NCBI RefSeq assembly: GCF_963678635.1
Contig: NC_087065.1
Span: 60,352,754-60,416,753, forward strand
From: Symsagittifera roscoffensis
Lineage: Eukaryota; Xenacoelomorpha; Acoela; Convolutidae
Length of the DNA: 64,000 bases
Direction: 5' to 3'
The notes beneath the pieces are model-generated. The model was not told the origin of the DNA. It saw only the letters and a program-made list of their open reading frames with translations, and searched no databases. This document shows, in pieces, positions 1-11,424 of the stretch. How positions within the stretch are numbered: the first letter of the stretch is position 1; every line of letters starts with the position of its first letter. The position numbers were made by a program, and so were the translations under genes.

Positions 1-117
1 GGGTAATTATCTATTGGCTTGTCAAAATTAAAGACCGTTTTTGTCTTCATGGGTTGATACACTTAGAAGTTGAACGTTTTGTTTACAGTTTTTTCAACAT
101 CATACCTTGATTAAAAA

Positions 118-500
118 TCAATGAACGTAGTTAAGACTCTTTTATAGGCCGCGATGATTTTATTTTCGATTTTTTTTTTCAGGAAGTCCTCTAACTTGTT
201 CACGCTCAAATTAATAGTTGACTAATGTTTGAATTTGATTTTCACTTCATTTCTTTTGTTAAAAGGAAGGCAAAACTCCACTATGGACAGCAAATGTTTA
301 AAGGTCACGAAAAACGTGATAGACTTCTAGTTTCGGAAGCAGAATTTAATTTTCAGATTTCGCAGCGGAATAAAAACCTTACCTATTGATCCAGTTTTCT
401 CAAATTGACTTAATTTTATCAAAAAAGTCAATTATAAATTATTCTTGAAATTCAAAGTGCTTAAATACCATTTTTTTTGAAAATCGAAAAATGAGATTTT
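118..500 (+). repeat. Dispersed repeat family R1, copy a
   Basis: This copy begins with a block around AATGAACGTAGT..AAGACTC, followed by a T-rich stretch and CAGGAA. It then reads GGAAGGCAAAACTCCACTAT and CACGAAAAACGTGAT, and after that AGCGGAATAAAAACCTTACC, GATCCAGTTTTCTCAAATTG and ATCAAAAAAGTCAAT. The same blocks recur in the same order and orientation near 7.35, 19.5, 22.3, 25.1, 25.5 and 27.9 kb. No coding capacity is visible. Family identity is unknown; an old non-autonomous element is my inference. Bases 1-117 show nothing recognisable. Confidence 0.7.
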
Positions 501-533
501 TTCAGAAACCAGGTCAGTGAAAATAGGAAAACT

Positions 534-633
534 ATTAAAAATAGGAAAACTGGAAAGCAATTAAAAACAGATACAACTGTGATAAGCCAGTTTGATTGGA
601 ACAAGCCACTGGATTGTGGGACAGTGTAACAAT
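534..633. repeat. Left pseudo-LTR repeat of the Penelope-like element
   Basis: About 100 bases, from the ATTAAAAATAGGAAAACTGG region to the GGGACAGTGTAACAA region, are repeated directly at 3272-3371 with few differences. The two copies bracket the minus-strand reverse transcriptase region. Direct pseudo-LTRs of this kind are known for Penelope-like elements. The left copy abuts the stop codon of the GIY-YIG part at 635. Confidence 0.75.
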
Positions 634-634
634 G

Positions 635-3176
635 TTACAGCTTCAGGGTCAACTCGCGAGCCTTGTACTCTTCCTTCCGGTTGATTGAAGGCTTTCTCTG
701 GTTGATATGCAATGCTTCCAAGGTTAAAAGTTTAGCGGAGTCTCTTGCTGTGTCAATGATCTTTACTTCGCAGCTGTCAATGGTAACACCACACCAATTG
801 AGGTGTTCTCCTACTGGGCTAGTACCTTTGGAATATTCGTGCACTCTCGTGGCTAGGTGGTGGATTGTTTGCCCGACTTAGCTAGATTGGCATCTAGAAC
901 AAGTGATTTCATAAACCACGTTGCCACGAACATTTTCTGGTATTTTTGGTTTCATCGATGGTAAGGCTGTCTTCATCTGTCAAGTTGTGAAGATGACAGA
1001 AATATTGGTCGTTTTTTGGAGACGCTTGGAGAAAACGTCACTTTTGTTGCCCCTATATTGCATAACAAAGGGTATCCGTTTCTTGGCCGCTTTTTCTGTT
1101 GTCTTGGTATTTGTGCCTTGTTTCATGTGTTTCTCAATCATCTTGTTGAGAGTCTCACGGATGATGGGTTCATAAAATTGAGGTGGGTATTGGTTTTTCT
1201 CCAGCATACATCCAAACTCAGTTATGCTTTCCGTGAAAGCATGCCAGTTGGAAGAGGCATTAAACACACGATGCAAAGTTCGTTGCACAATGTTCTTGTA
1301 TCTAATCGGTGCAAGAGCTCTAAGCGAGAGAGTCAATCCTGTATCAGTTGGTTTTCTGTACCAGGTCGTGTCAACATCAGCGCCGATCTGTTTCACGCGC
1401 ATGTCAAGAAATGGAAGACTTCCATTTTCCTGACGTTCAATAGTGAACTCTAGGTTTTGATGAAGTTTATTTACACTCTCTAAGATTCCAATGATGTTCT
1501 CTGGCTTTGCACTTCGCAGTATGTCATCCATATACCGACTTAACACTCGAGCTTTTCGTGGTTCGTCTACAGTGCGTCCGCAGCACAAACTTGAAGTAGT
1601 CATGCGCTTGAGCTCTTCCACGGTGAACGGGGCACATTTACGATGAAACCACTTGCAGCAAAGCTTACATTTGATTGAGTAACCGCGGAAAGTAACTTTT
1701 ACGCCGCACTTGCCACAACAGTTGTCAGATTTTTCGGTGGTTCCGGCATCTCTGATGACAGAGCTGATTCGAACGTTTTCATCCAGACGTTTGCAAGTAT
1801 GACGGCCATGGCAGCACCCATCTCTACACCGTCTCTCTGGATATACCAGTCTTCTCCGGACATGAACCACACATTGGTAACGGATAGCTCCATGAGCTTG
1901 TGGCAAGTTGTCCGAGAAATGGGCGGAGTTTTATCACCTGTAAAGAGAGTGTCACAGGCCAAATCGATAGCCTTTTGCATTGGAACGTTCGTATACAGAC
2001 TTTTCACGTCAAGTGAAAAGATTTCTTCGCCGTCCTCTAAGTGGGTATCACGTAAGATGGCCATCATCTTATCAGTAGATGTTTCAATATTCGCGGAAGG
2101 GATATGACAGAACAGACGTGCCAGCCACTTGTTCAGATTATCGTAACAACTTCCTGGTAGAGATAAGACCGGACGCAACGGAATGCCTTCCTTATGTACC
2201 TTAGCGAAACCGTAGAGGCGGACAGGCTGGGAGCCACTGACACGAAGTTTGATATAACTCGTCTGGCAAATCTTCGGTGTCCCTCATTTTCTTTAAAGTG
2301 CAGTTGAGCGCTCTCTCGGTTTTGTACACAGGGTTCTTGGAGGAGCTAGTTGTAACCTTCTCGAGCTGTTGGCATGCTAGTACTTGTTTCAATTTTGAAT
2401 CATAGTCATCGTTACTCATGAGACAGAAGCCCTGTCCTTTATCGAAAGGAACGGCTTTCACACACATTTTTCTCAAAAGTTTGTTGACTGTTCAAAGTGG
2501 GGTCCTCGCGTTGTTTTTTCATCTCCTTCGTGTACCAGAAAGAAAGTGCGTTCACCTCGTTCAACACGTCACTGTTAGCACCTTCGGACTTCAGATAGTA
2601 AAGGAGCTTGTCAGCATCCGTCCAAAAATGCAGTTCATTAAACTTATCCAAAACCGGATGCTTGCAGCCAAAGGCTAAGTAATCTCTAACAAACTGCGGG
2701 ACATCAACATTATCACCCACGTGGACTGTCTTGCCAACATTGTGTAGAGGTTTCTCCTGGAGGCGCGCTAGGTCGTCCAACTTCCTTCGATGGCGATAAC
2801 TAACTTCCTGGTATGAGACCCTCATATCGTATCTCACATGAAAGGCAGCAGATGGCAGATAATAACGTGGGACAGAACTGGTCCACATAACGCGGGACAG
2901 CACATAACGTACTTTCTGTGTCTCTTTACGCAAGAGACGCTTCTCTAAATTGTGTACTACCGTGCTCTCAAAATACCCGTTGGCTGGCACTTTAAAACTG
3001 AGGAGCTTCTGGATAATGTCATTCTTAAAACAATTCGACAAAAACTGGATGCGATGACAGCAGAAGCTCAACTTTTGTACAGATTGCTGATATTTAACAA
3101 AAAATGATAAGGTGTCGCGTTTCTCCAATATCTTCTCGAAAAGTCTCCGTGGTAAAATGCATTGATATGTAGTCAT
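635..3176 (-). pseudogene. Penelope-like retroelement: RT and GIY-YIG endonuclease, frameshifted
   Basis: Read right to left this is one degenerate Penelope-like protein. The N-terminal part (3176-2470) has the characteristic VPQFVRDYLAFGCKHPV segment. After a frameshift near 2470 comes a KAVPFDKGQGF segment. After another near 2245 come the RT motifs RLYGFAKVHKEG and LRPVLS, then SLDVKSLYTNVP (motif A) and the IQRDGVEMGA segment (motif B). A third frameshift near 1700-1760 leads into a Cys/His-rich block, then YMDDIL (motif C) and LPFLDM. The C-terminus is a GIY-YIG nuclease with VVYEITC, VGQT and a HINQRKPSINRKEEY tail. In-frame stops lie at 980-982 (TGA) and 878-880 (TAA), the latter where the family normally has the Tyr before VGQT. 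The copy is therefore dead. Class assignment is firm from the pairing of this RT type with GIY-YIG and pseudo-LTRs. Confidence 0.92.
1570..1735 (-). other. PHD-like zinc-finger insertion inside the Penelope RT
   Basis: Between RT motif B and motif C (YMDDI), the minus strand encodes a Cys/His array. It runs CGKC, then 11 residues, CKLC, CKWFH, RKC, and after about 17 residues a CC pair. The spacing CxxC-x11-CxxC-x4-HxxC-x17-CC with the Trp-Phe-His core looks like a PHD finger. The block is in the same frame as YMDDI and just downstream of a frameshift. Motifs B and C are usually close together in reverse transcriptases, so this is an insertion in the palm region. Function is unknown; histone-tail or nucleic-acid binding is inference. 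Confidence 0.65.
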
Positions 3177-3200
3177 GATCTCAGGAAAAAAAACATCAAT

Positions 3201-3323
3201 GGTAAAACGTTTTCGAAATTATGTCATCATCAGTAACTAAAAAATAGCAAAATTGTACAAATTAGAAGCACATTAAAAATAGGAAAACTGGAAAGCAATT
3301 AAAAACAGATAGAAATGTGATAA
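3201..3323. repeat. Inverted repeat arm 1 at Penelope element end
   Basis: The sequence from GGTAAAACGTTTTCGAAATT to AACAGATAGAAATGTGATAA is repeated in reverse complement at 3377-3499 with very few mismatches and a spacer of about 53 bases. Partial inverted copies at one end are typical of Penelope-like insertions. Confidence 0.85.
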
Positions 3324-3371
3324 GCAAGTTTGATTGGAACAAGCCACTGGAATGTGGGACAATGTAACAAT
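3272..3371. repeat. Right pseudo-LTR repeat of the Penelope-like element
   Basis: Direct repeat of 534-633. It includes the shared core TTTGATTGGAACAAGCCACT and a short GTGGGACA..GTAACAA end. It lies upstream of the element's ORF as read on the minus strand and overlaps inverted repeat arm 1. Confidence 0.75.
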
Positions 3372-3376
3372 TACAA

Positions 3377-3499
3377 TTATCACAGTTCTATCTGTTTTTA
3401 ATTGCTTTCCAGTTGTCCTATTTTTAATGTGCTTCTAATTTGTACAATTTTGCTATTTTTTAGTTACTGATGATGACATAATGTCGAAAACGTTTTACC
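3377..3499. repeat. Inverted repeat arm 2 at Penelope element end
   Basis: Reverse complement of 3201-3323. It starts near TTATCACAGTTCTATCTG and ends at GTCGAAAACGTTTTACC. Together with arm 1 it can form a 123-bp hairpin. Confidence 0.85.
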
Positions 3500-3739
3500 A
3501 ACAGAGAAAAGTTTGCCTTTAAAATCTTAAAAGAATAATCATAACGAATTGGTGTGATAAACTTTTAAAATAGTTTTCGACAAATATGAAGTTAGGAGAT
3601 TTGGTATACAACAAGAAAGCAGCAAATAGAAGCCGAACAGCGTTCTAGATCTTAAATGGAATACCTGTTCAACCCCAAATAGTTATCGATTTACTCCCGC
3701 GGTAGTTTGCGTCTGCTTACGAGAGTTCGACTAACCCGC

Positions 3740-5000
3740 ACCGTGGTTGAAGTTAAAAAATAGGGAATTACGGTTTCATCATACGAAAGCGCAGCACAAT
3801 ATCAAGTTGAAGTATCATGAGGATTGCGTGGTATTCAAAGCAGACATGTGCAATGCAATTAACACAATGGGCAGGAACTTCATAATGACTGAATGCAAAA
3901 AGCATTTTTCGGATTCATGGGTTCAGTTTTGCTATGGATATCACTCAAAGTTGTGGCACAGAGTTGTCTATTCTCAGAGTGTGGCATGCATTAAGGTGAT
4001 ACATTCGGCCCCCTCATCTTTGCAGTAACTCTTCACTCGGTTGTCAAAGATATACATTTTACCACCGAACTACTGCTTCACTACTGGTACTTAGATGAAG
4101 TAGTGTTTTGCGGTCTTTCTGTGAAGCTCAGTAGTGCGAGCTATACACCAACCCGATAGAAAACCGATGCGGAAAAAAGAGTAACACCGAACCAAATATT
4201 GAAATTTTGGCATCCCCTATTGCCAGCGATGAGTTCAGCCGCAACTACATCTCGCAGAAATGACAAGAACCCGATATTCTACTATCGAAACCGCCGGAGC
4301 TCGTGAACCCACAAGTATCAAGAATATTACTACGAACGTGTGCGTCATTTTGCAATGCGTAGTCACCTGACAAGGTTTGTACTGCCTCAAGTTTCAACTC
4401 CCGCTTTGAAATCCTTCGATGAGAAGATGAGAAAGTGCCTCGAAGAAAGTCTGGTTATCAAGACCACTGAACGTCCGTGGATCAAAACAAGAACATTGTA
4501 GTCCGGCGTTCATTGCATTGCACTCTGTTTCCATGGGCGCCAAATTTGAAACATCCATGTTCGAACGAGCTATTGCAGTCTTCAATGGAGAAGCTGGCGG
4601 CCACGAACTTCCGAGGATGTCAAAAGACCTAACCCGCCAGAAACCACTCCGAGATCATCGATGAACCGACTATGAAAACCTTGAAAAACAATGGCTCCTT
4701 TGCGCAAAAACCTCTGTATGTGTCGCTGACGGAGCCACATGTAAGTGACAGGACTAAAGCTAAACCTTTCAAAATACTGGTCATGGCATTTGCCCCTAAC
4801 AAAATAAACGTATGAACGAAGTGGAGGCTTGAACTTAACATGGTCCCATCCAACGCTATTTGTCCGCTATGCCCGAATGAACCACGTGATCAATTTGCCC
4901 ATCATGTTATAACCTGTAGAAGGGTACCCGACGTCTGCCGGCGACATAACAATCATAGGACCTGTCTGCATAGAATAATTGCACAAACTCGAATAATGTA
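3740..5000 (+). pseudogene. Decayed non-LTR (LINE) retrotransposon ORF2 fragment
   Basis: Plus-strand pieces in shifting frames match the order of a LINE reverse transcriptase. At 3747-4028 there is a palm-like segment with FKADMCNAINTM (motif A, normally D..NAFN..) and a CYGYHSKLW block. At about 4020-4120, one frame over, HYWYLDEVV corresponds to the YxDD motif. Near 4740, LTEPHVSDRTKA resembles a conserved linker. At 4840-4999, CPLCPNEPRDQFAHHVITC followed by RRHN matches the C-terminal zinc motif of several LINE clades. Many stops and frameshifts separate the parts, so it is a molecular fossil. No poly-A tail or target duplication was found. Confidence 0.82.
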
Positions 5001-5179
5001 AACTACATTTTCACAGTGAATAACCAACCGATCAAAATTTAAGATGAGTTAATCTCAGGAGCTCCTTGCAGCTGACAGTTACATCAATGGTCAAAAATAA
5101 GAAAAGAATGGGATGTTTTCTGAAACTAGGAGACATAAAATTATCTGAGAAATCATAGTGCATAATTCATAGGTCATTT

Positions 5180-5938
5180 GTGAGAAGAATCCTTCTGTAC
5201 GTAAGCGAAATTTTGCAGCTAAAATTCTCAGATGTCTGAAGATTGGGGAAATTTTGATAAAAGATGCTTCAGAAAAGTTCTACAACCAGGATGTGACCTG
5301 CCTGCAGATTGCCTCACGGAAAAAGGAAGTCACGACTTGAATGAAAGCCAAACTATCATTCCTTGAAACAGCTTGATCAAGTCATGGAGGAAGCTAATAC
5401 AAGTTTACTCAACCAAGTTTGTCAAGTCCCCCCCAAAAATACTGGCAAAAATGAGAGACAGAGGATCGACTCATGCAAAATTCATGGACAACAGGAAGCA
5501 ATGGAAAGCTCTGGTCCGCGAGAGCATTAAAGCGGGCAAAACGTTGAATCAGCTCGCTCCTATAACTGCAAAATCGTACGCTGACGCCGTTGCATGAAGT
5601 TCTTATATCCGAATCTGCAGTTCTCTGAAGTTTCTGAATCTGCAAATCTCATTAACGAACAAACAAAAACCGGAGACATTGATATAATCGAACATGTAAA
5701 ACAAGAGTTGAGCGAGATGATTTCTCACTTACTCCCCAAAAGTGGGCCTCGTGTATCAGTCGTACGCATGCGAAAATATAAAGCAGAAGCTAACCATATT
5801 ACTAATAGCAAATATCAACCACTCATAACTCTGGAAAAATTTCTTGTCCGAGTATCAATGCATCCAATATACAAAGCAAAGTACGATAACAAAAGCTTAT
5901 TCTGTATATCGACATCCTTGAGCAAAGCAGAACCTTAA
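5180..5938 (+). pseudogene. Unassigned decayed ORF region, possibly element-derived
   Basis: Overlapping plus-strand ORFs at 5373-5597 and 5594-5938 are preceded by an open stretch from about 5190. The first is Lys/Arg-rich and ends KSYADAVA; the second includes IDIIEHVKQELSEMI. The base composition is more codon-like than the flanks, and the ORFs meet at a short overlap as if a frameshift separated one longer frame. The YADAV ending recalls the end of some retroelement ORF1 or Gag proteins, but that is weak. I do not recognise the product. Confidence 0.35.
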
Positions 5939-7348
5939 ATCGAGAATTTAACACTACGAAAACCTGTTTATCCAAACTATTGTGCGAAAATGAATGGTCA
6001 AAGCAGTATCCGAGCTTTTAGATCGGTTTGAGTGTTGGCCAGGGCTTAGATTGTTGTCCAAGCTGCAGGCTGATTCACAAGGTTCTGATAGCAATTATCC
6101 GTGAATATCACATATTGAAAGATTTCATATGCTTTTTTTTGAGTAAGACAATAGTTCCACATCTTGTAATTTCGCAACATATTAAACAACCGCCCCCTTT
6201 TTAAAAAATAAAAACCAATATTTTTGAAGAGTCCGATCTTTACTCAATTTGAAGCTGAATAGCAATTATTTCAGACCAATTTTTTTTTCTGAAATATTTT
6301 TAAGGGTTTTAATGTGATAAAACAATTGACTCACCACAATTTTTGAGATGTTTAAAACAAAAACTACTCATTAAAGCATTTTCCGATTGTCTTTTTTGCC
6401 TTATCTCACCAGTACGGTCCTTGAATTCCGGGTAATTTTCGTTTTATTGGACTTTTTTCAGTTTCTCGAAAAAGAACTTGCATCTTCCCTGCATATGCCC
6501 TTTGCGGGTAACAGCATCTACGCCGTATTTTTTTTTCAGGAAAACTTTCATAGACTTGGAGAAGAGTCCCATTTTTGAAGTTTAAATCATTTTGAAAGTT
6601 CTCTTTTTCTCGAAATCTACACGGTCGAATCTGAGATTAAGGGCTCAAATAAAAGAATAGGTTGTATGATCATCCTCTACAAAAGCAGTTAATACCGAAT
6701 TTGAGTAGAGAAGTTTTTTTTTCAGCTGGGAAATGTCCAGTTTTTGCAGTTTTAACTGACTTCTGGAGACTTTTTTTGGAAAACTGCACTGCCCTTTCTA
6801 GTGTCAATGGTCCAACTGAAAAGATAATGCTCTAACTAAAAGTAACCAATTTTTATAAACTTTTTACTGGAAAGAAACAACAACCAAGTAGGTTGATATA
6901 GTTACAACAACAGCAACCCAGTAGCGACCTTCGGCGGGCTAGGGCGTCGAATTTTTGTGTGGGGGGATCCACCCCCGCATAAATCGGCTCCTGTCGTCAA
7001 CAAACTTAATCTTATCAGATTTTTAGTTCACACTTCTGAGAATTGTCTGCTTTCTTCGGTTTGGAAATCAGCCTTAATAATATCGATATTTTCACTTTAC
7101 ATGGAACATCTTTAGCGCCTATATCTTTGAAGTCGAAGCATTTTCTGGGAAGATAGCTGGTAATGAATGTATAATCATCAAAAGGTAAACATTATCAGCT
7201 TCACGGATTTTATTTCCCCTCCAATATCTCCTAAGTTGAGCCAATACATCCAAATATTCCGTTTTCATTTTAGCCATGTGCGACGTTAATAATTTCAATA
7301 AGCAATAGTTTATGTGTCCTTTCAGTTCAAATACATGCAAGGGTTTTG
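5939..7348. other. Intergenic stretch, no gene recognised
   Basis: AT-rich sequence with many T runs. Short ORFs occur on both strands, none with codon-like composition or a recognisable motif. A CAACCCAGTAGCGACC block at 6915-6930 and a GGCGGGCTAGGGCG block are slightly GC-rich but unassigned. Confidence 0.6.
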
Positions 7349-7690
7349 TAATGAACGTAGTGAAGACTCTTATATAGGTCTTGCAGTTTTTTTTCAGGAA
7401 AAAGTCTTAATATTGATGCACCTAGTTATATATGAGCTTTTTGATTTCAATTGAAATTCATCTGCTGAAAGTGACCTAAATAGCACTCTACAAATACGAA
7501 CGTGGAAATGGCGCAAAAATTTGTGAACGATTTCTAGTTTCGAAAAAGGAATTTAAGTTTTAGATTTCCAGCGGAATAAAAACTTTACCTGCTGATTCAG
7601 TTTTCTCAAGTTTAATGTTATCAAAAAAGCGCCAATCATAAATCGTTCTAGAAATTCAAAGAGCTTAAAGGGTATCTAATTTTTCTTTGA
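7349..7690 (+). repeat. Dispersed repeat family R1, copy b
   Basis: Carries the R1 blocks in order: AATGAACGTAGTGAAGACTC, a TATAGGTCTTG segment, CAGGAAAAAGTCTTAA, then TTTCTAGTTTCGAAAAAGG, AGCGGAATAAAAACTTTACC and ATCAAAAAAGCGCCAATCAT. No coding capacity. Confidence 0.75.
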
Positions 7691-7955
7691 AATTCGAAGG
7701 TTGAGTTTTTTTCAACAAAGTCAGTGGTTTTTTTAAGTTTACTTGCGTTCAGCGACTCTTTTGCAATCTTCGACTCGCATCCCTTAAATAACTCGCACCA
7801 CGTAAATGTTACAATTGGTTAAATCGGAGAGCATGTTCTTGCGTTTTTTATGTTTCTTATTGTGTTTTCCTCACGTTTTAATAATTTGATTTAATGTACT
7901 GTGGTCGAAACAACCTGAGCTATCCTTGTTGAAATTGAACTCAGCTTTTAGTTGA

Positions 7956-8168
7956 GTTTTTCGAACTGTCATTAATGACACGATTTCCACACCAACATTT
8001 TTGCCTTCGGAGAATTGTGATGCTGAGATTCAGGTCACCTCATTAAATGAATTTGCATCACTATGGGTGAGCTATGTGATCAAAGTGGAAAAGAAACCCT
8101 TCAAGTTAGATGCTGAAGTGGTTGAAGGAAGCGGCATAATTCAGTTCATCCTAAAAGATTTGTTTTAA
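7956..8168 (+). CDS. Candidate orphan exon or gene fragment
   Basis: An open frame without an ATG runs from just after a TGA (7953-7955) to TAA at 8166-8168, about 70 codons. It encodes a mixed hydrophilic/hydrophobic segment including CDAEIQVTSLNEFASLWVSY and ending IIQFILKDLF. Codon composition is more protein-like than the AT-rich flanks. An EIQV..NEF..LWV pattern loosely recalls a Tudor-domain start, but this is not a firm match. It could be a terminal exon, a pseudogene piece or chance. Confidence 0.25.
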   Translation, partial: VFRTVINDTISTPTFLPSENCDAEIQVTSLNEFASLWVSYVIKVEKKPFKLDAEVVEGSGIIQFILKDLF

Positions 8169-8639
8169 ATTGAGGGGGATTTCAGCATAATAAGGTGTAA
8201 TGGTATGCACACTCAGTGTTCTTGAGGATATTCATTTCATACTCTTATCTAGCAAATTTAGATTAAAATGTAAATCGCAATTTGGCGTCCTGATAGCTTT
8301 GTTGGAGAAATGCGGTGAGCTAATTTGACAAGAATTCTCATCTGATGTTGCAAATTAGCACTGACACACTAATCCCTGATGAGACAAATAGTTCTCTCAA
8401 CCTCAAATCCCTCAAGCATTTTCATCCAGCTTCTTTCCACTCTCACTTCATTGTAATAGACCACGACCAGAGAGAAGTGCAAACAGGAGATGGTGCACAC
8501 GGCCGAAGATCTGTAAAAACTGAACAGCAGATGTCTAAGAGCCCGTCGTACATCAAAACATCAGTCATTACTGTTTTTTGAGTTTTCGAGTGTATTAAGC
8601 TTTGTCTAGAATTGTTGTTAATATCGATATCCATTGCAA

Positions 8640-8888
8640 TTAAGTGTAGGTTTGAAAATCATTGGGCATAACTATTGTGCGCTATATAGTGTAGAGTCTG
8701 CACTGCTCAGTTTCGTTGCACCCGGTCTTTTCCGCCTCCCCACCCTCCCTCCCTCCCTTGCTGTCAATCATCCATATGGTGCCATGTCGATGTACGGTGC
8801 CAAGTCCCCTCCAGTCAAAAGTACCTCACCCTCGCCTCGGAAATTATTCACCCGCCACAACCCCCTAGAGCTTCGGTTTGAGATATAA
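8640..8888 (+). other. GC- and pyrimidine-rich block with a codon-like ORF
   Basis: Within AT-rich surroundings, about 8720-8880 is rich in C and T, with CCCTCC repeats. One plus-strand frame reads SPPVKSTSPSPRKLFTRHN and stops at 8886-8888. The segment is low-complexity, and no good splice donor follows. It may be a promoter-proximal or 5' untranslated segment of the gene starting at 14577, or an unrelated exon. I do not assign a product. Confidence 0.2.
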
Positions 8889-11424
8889 TTTGCCAATTTC
8901 CAACTGTCATTTTAGCCCTCATTTGCCATTTGAACATTTTCAGTCCATTTACAGCCTCAAAAACAGCTCCAAAAAGTTATCACATTTTTTGGCGTTCATT
9001 TATTGGTTGCGCAGTCCGTATTGGGTTTTCATTGAAACAGCTTTTTTTGATAGACCTTCTGCCTTTTTTGATTTTTATTTTGTTTCCTAACGAATTTTTT
9101 GCCTTGCCTTGGCAAAATATCCCGAGTTGAATCCAAATTGCGTTCATAGTTCGCAAACACTGATTATTATTCACCTGCTATTAAATGTGCGTTCTTTTTC
9201 CTTACTGGCTACCCCAATTTTGTATTCCAGTTTTTCCTCTGGATTCTCTTATTTGTTTATTTACCCTCCATTAAACACCGAGCGCCAGTCACCATAGAAT
9301 CATTTCCGCTGTCAACTTCAGATCACTGCTTCTAGAGTGAAGGAGAGATACGCGAGTAGTTACATAAGTTTCGTGGACAAATTGGCAATACATTTAACTG
9401 TTTTCACAACCTTTTGGGTTATAATACGACATAACTTTCTCCAATCTAACTCGCCCAAATTTGTGCTCAACTCTTCAGTATTTATGTCATAGGCTTAATA
9501 TATAACGGACTCAAAGGGATATCCTCTTTTTTCCTAATGAACTTCTTTAAAATAAAAGTAGCTATGAAAAATATAAACTGAGTGTCTTTGAATATTTCAG
9601 CGTATATAATTAGTATCAGAAGATGAAACGTTTTTGATTTTTGGTTATCTATTTTTGGCTGGATATATTCGTGCAACTCCTTAGTCTAAAATAAGTCTTA
9701 TTTCTACTCTTTTTCTCCGTAGTTTGATAGTATCTGGGCAAACATTGACAAAATCGAGGTTAGGCTGAATTGAACTGTTTTTAAATCTGTATTAAAAGTG
9801 GTCTGCTCAGTTAACCTCAGATACAATATTTCTTATGTTTGAGTTAAGGATGATGATTGGTTAGTATGTACACACGCGGAGCGTAATGTTATATTTCGAA
9901 GCAACTTTTTCCAATCTATGTCGCTAATAAAATTGCTCATTTGGTGGCAGTTTTGGCATATTTCCAACAATAGGCAATGTTATATCATCTACTGCTGCTT
10001 TATTGTTCCGACTTTCGAAGAAAACGGAATATTTATGCTCGGTGTGTTTTTTTTATTCAGTCAATTTTCGCCGATCGTAATAATAGTGTAAACATTTTTA
10101 TACCTCATTGAAGATTGAAGATTTTTATTTCAAATTGCCCATCTTCTGGACTAAATTATGCGCGCTTTGAAAAATTTATTCATATTGCTGAGAGTGTAAC
10201 GCGAATTATTCATGCGTGGCGGATTATCCCGCACAAAAAAAATCCTTTCAAATTGAATTGAAGCTAGCTAATCAGATTAGATTGGCGTGTTAATTTCGTA
10301 CGACTCAACATTTCACACTTCGATATTGACCAAAATTCATAGGTTTTCACAGTAAGTAGCGTGCGTAGAATTTTTCTAGGAAGGGGAGGTTTTTGAAAAA
10401 AATTTTAAGGCACTTTTTCGGCGCGCGCAATTTCGGGGAGGCAATTTTAGACCAAAAAATGCGTTTTTTCGGCGCGCACTCCCCCTTCAAAATTAACTAT
10501 TTTGGCGCCAAAGGCGCCTTTAGAAAAATTTTGAGGTCGGTCAGCCAAAATCGGATGTATTTAAAATATACCAAAGGGAAACTCTTTGGAAAAATTTGGC
10601 AACCATAATTGAGTTGGGAGGGCTGTCGCTATTGGGTTTTCAATATTTAAAATTTTGAACATTCATGGTTTTTTCGAAAACTACCCTGTCATGATTGAAA
10701 GTGAGTTCAAGCAGTAGAACAGTTGATAGACATTTATGTTGCATAACTGGCTGCGCTTCTTTTTTTTTGTAGAAAAAGGTAATAGTCTCAAAAAGGCTTT
10801 TTTTGACAGTTTTTGTGACAGTTATTATTCCAAATCTGCGATTTAGGGTTCAACCTCGAAAAACGTAGTGACCTTTCTGCATGAATGTTTTCAAGTTTGT
10901 TTCTGCAAAAATAAAGGTTCGTTTTTTGAAATTTTCGCCGTTTTTAGATAATTTTTTCCACCATTCTCAAAATTTACCCAACCAAATCTGAGTTGAAGGG
11001 TTCAGTCGAAACAACATGTTTTCGTGGTGTGCCATGCATTCCTCTGCTTTAATAGTGAAAGCGTTCTGACTAGGAAAAGTCAAGTTTAAGTTATAATGAC
11101 TGTTTTTGGAAATCTGAGATAAGAATTAATAAAGAGAACAAAGAGAAAGAGAAGTATTTGGAATCTTCCATAATAAGAGAAAAATCGTTCATTTAAACCG
11201 AGAAACAACTATGATTTTGGGTAAAGTCCATTTTTGACACTTTGAAAATTACGCATTTCCTTCCGCATCAGTGAAACATTCTAAAGAAAATTCAACCAGT
11301 TTTCTCCATAGCTGAGCAACTAATATTTGACTATGTATAAGAGCACATGGCGCAGTTAAAAGGGTGTAATTATATCAGGCTTGTATACGTTTTTATTTTC
11401 TTTTGCGTTTTTTCGCTCGTGTGG

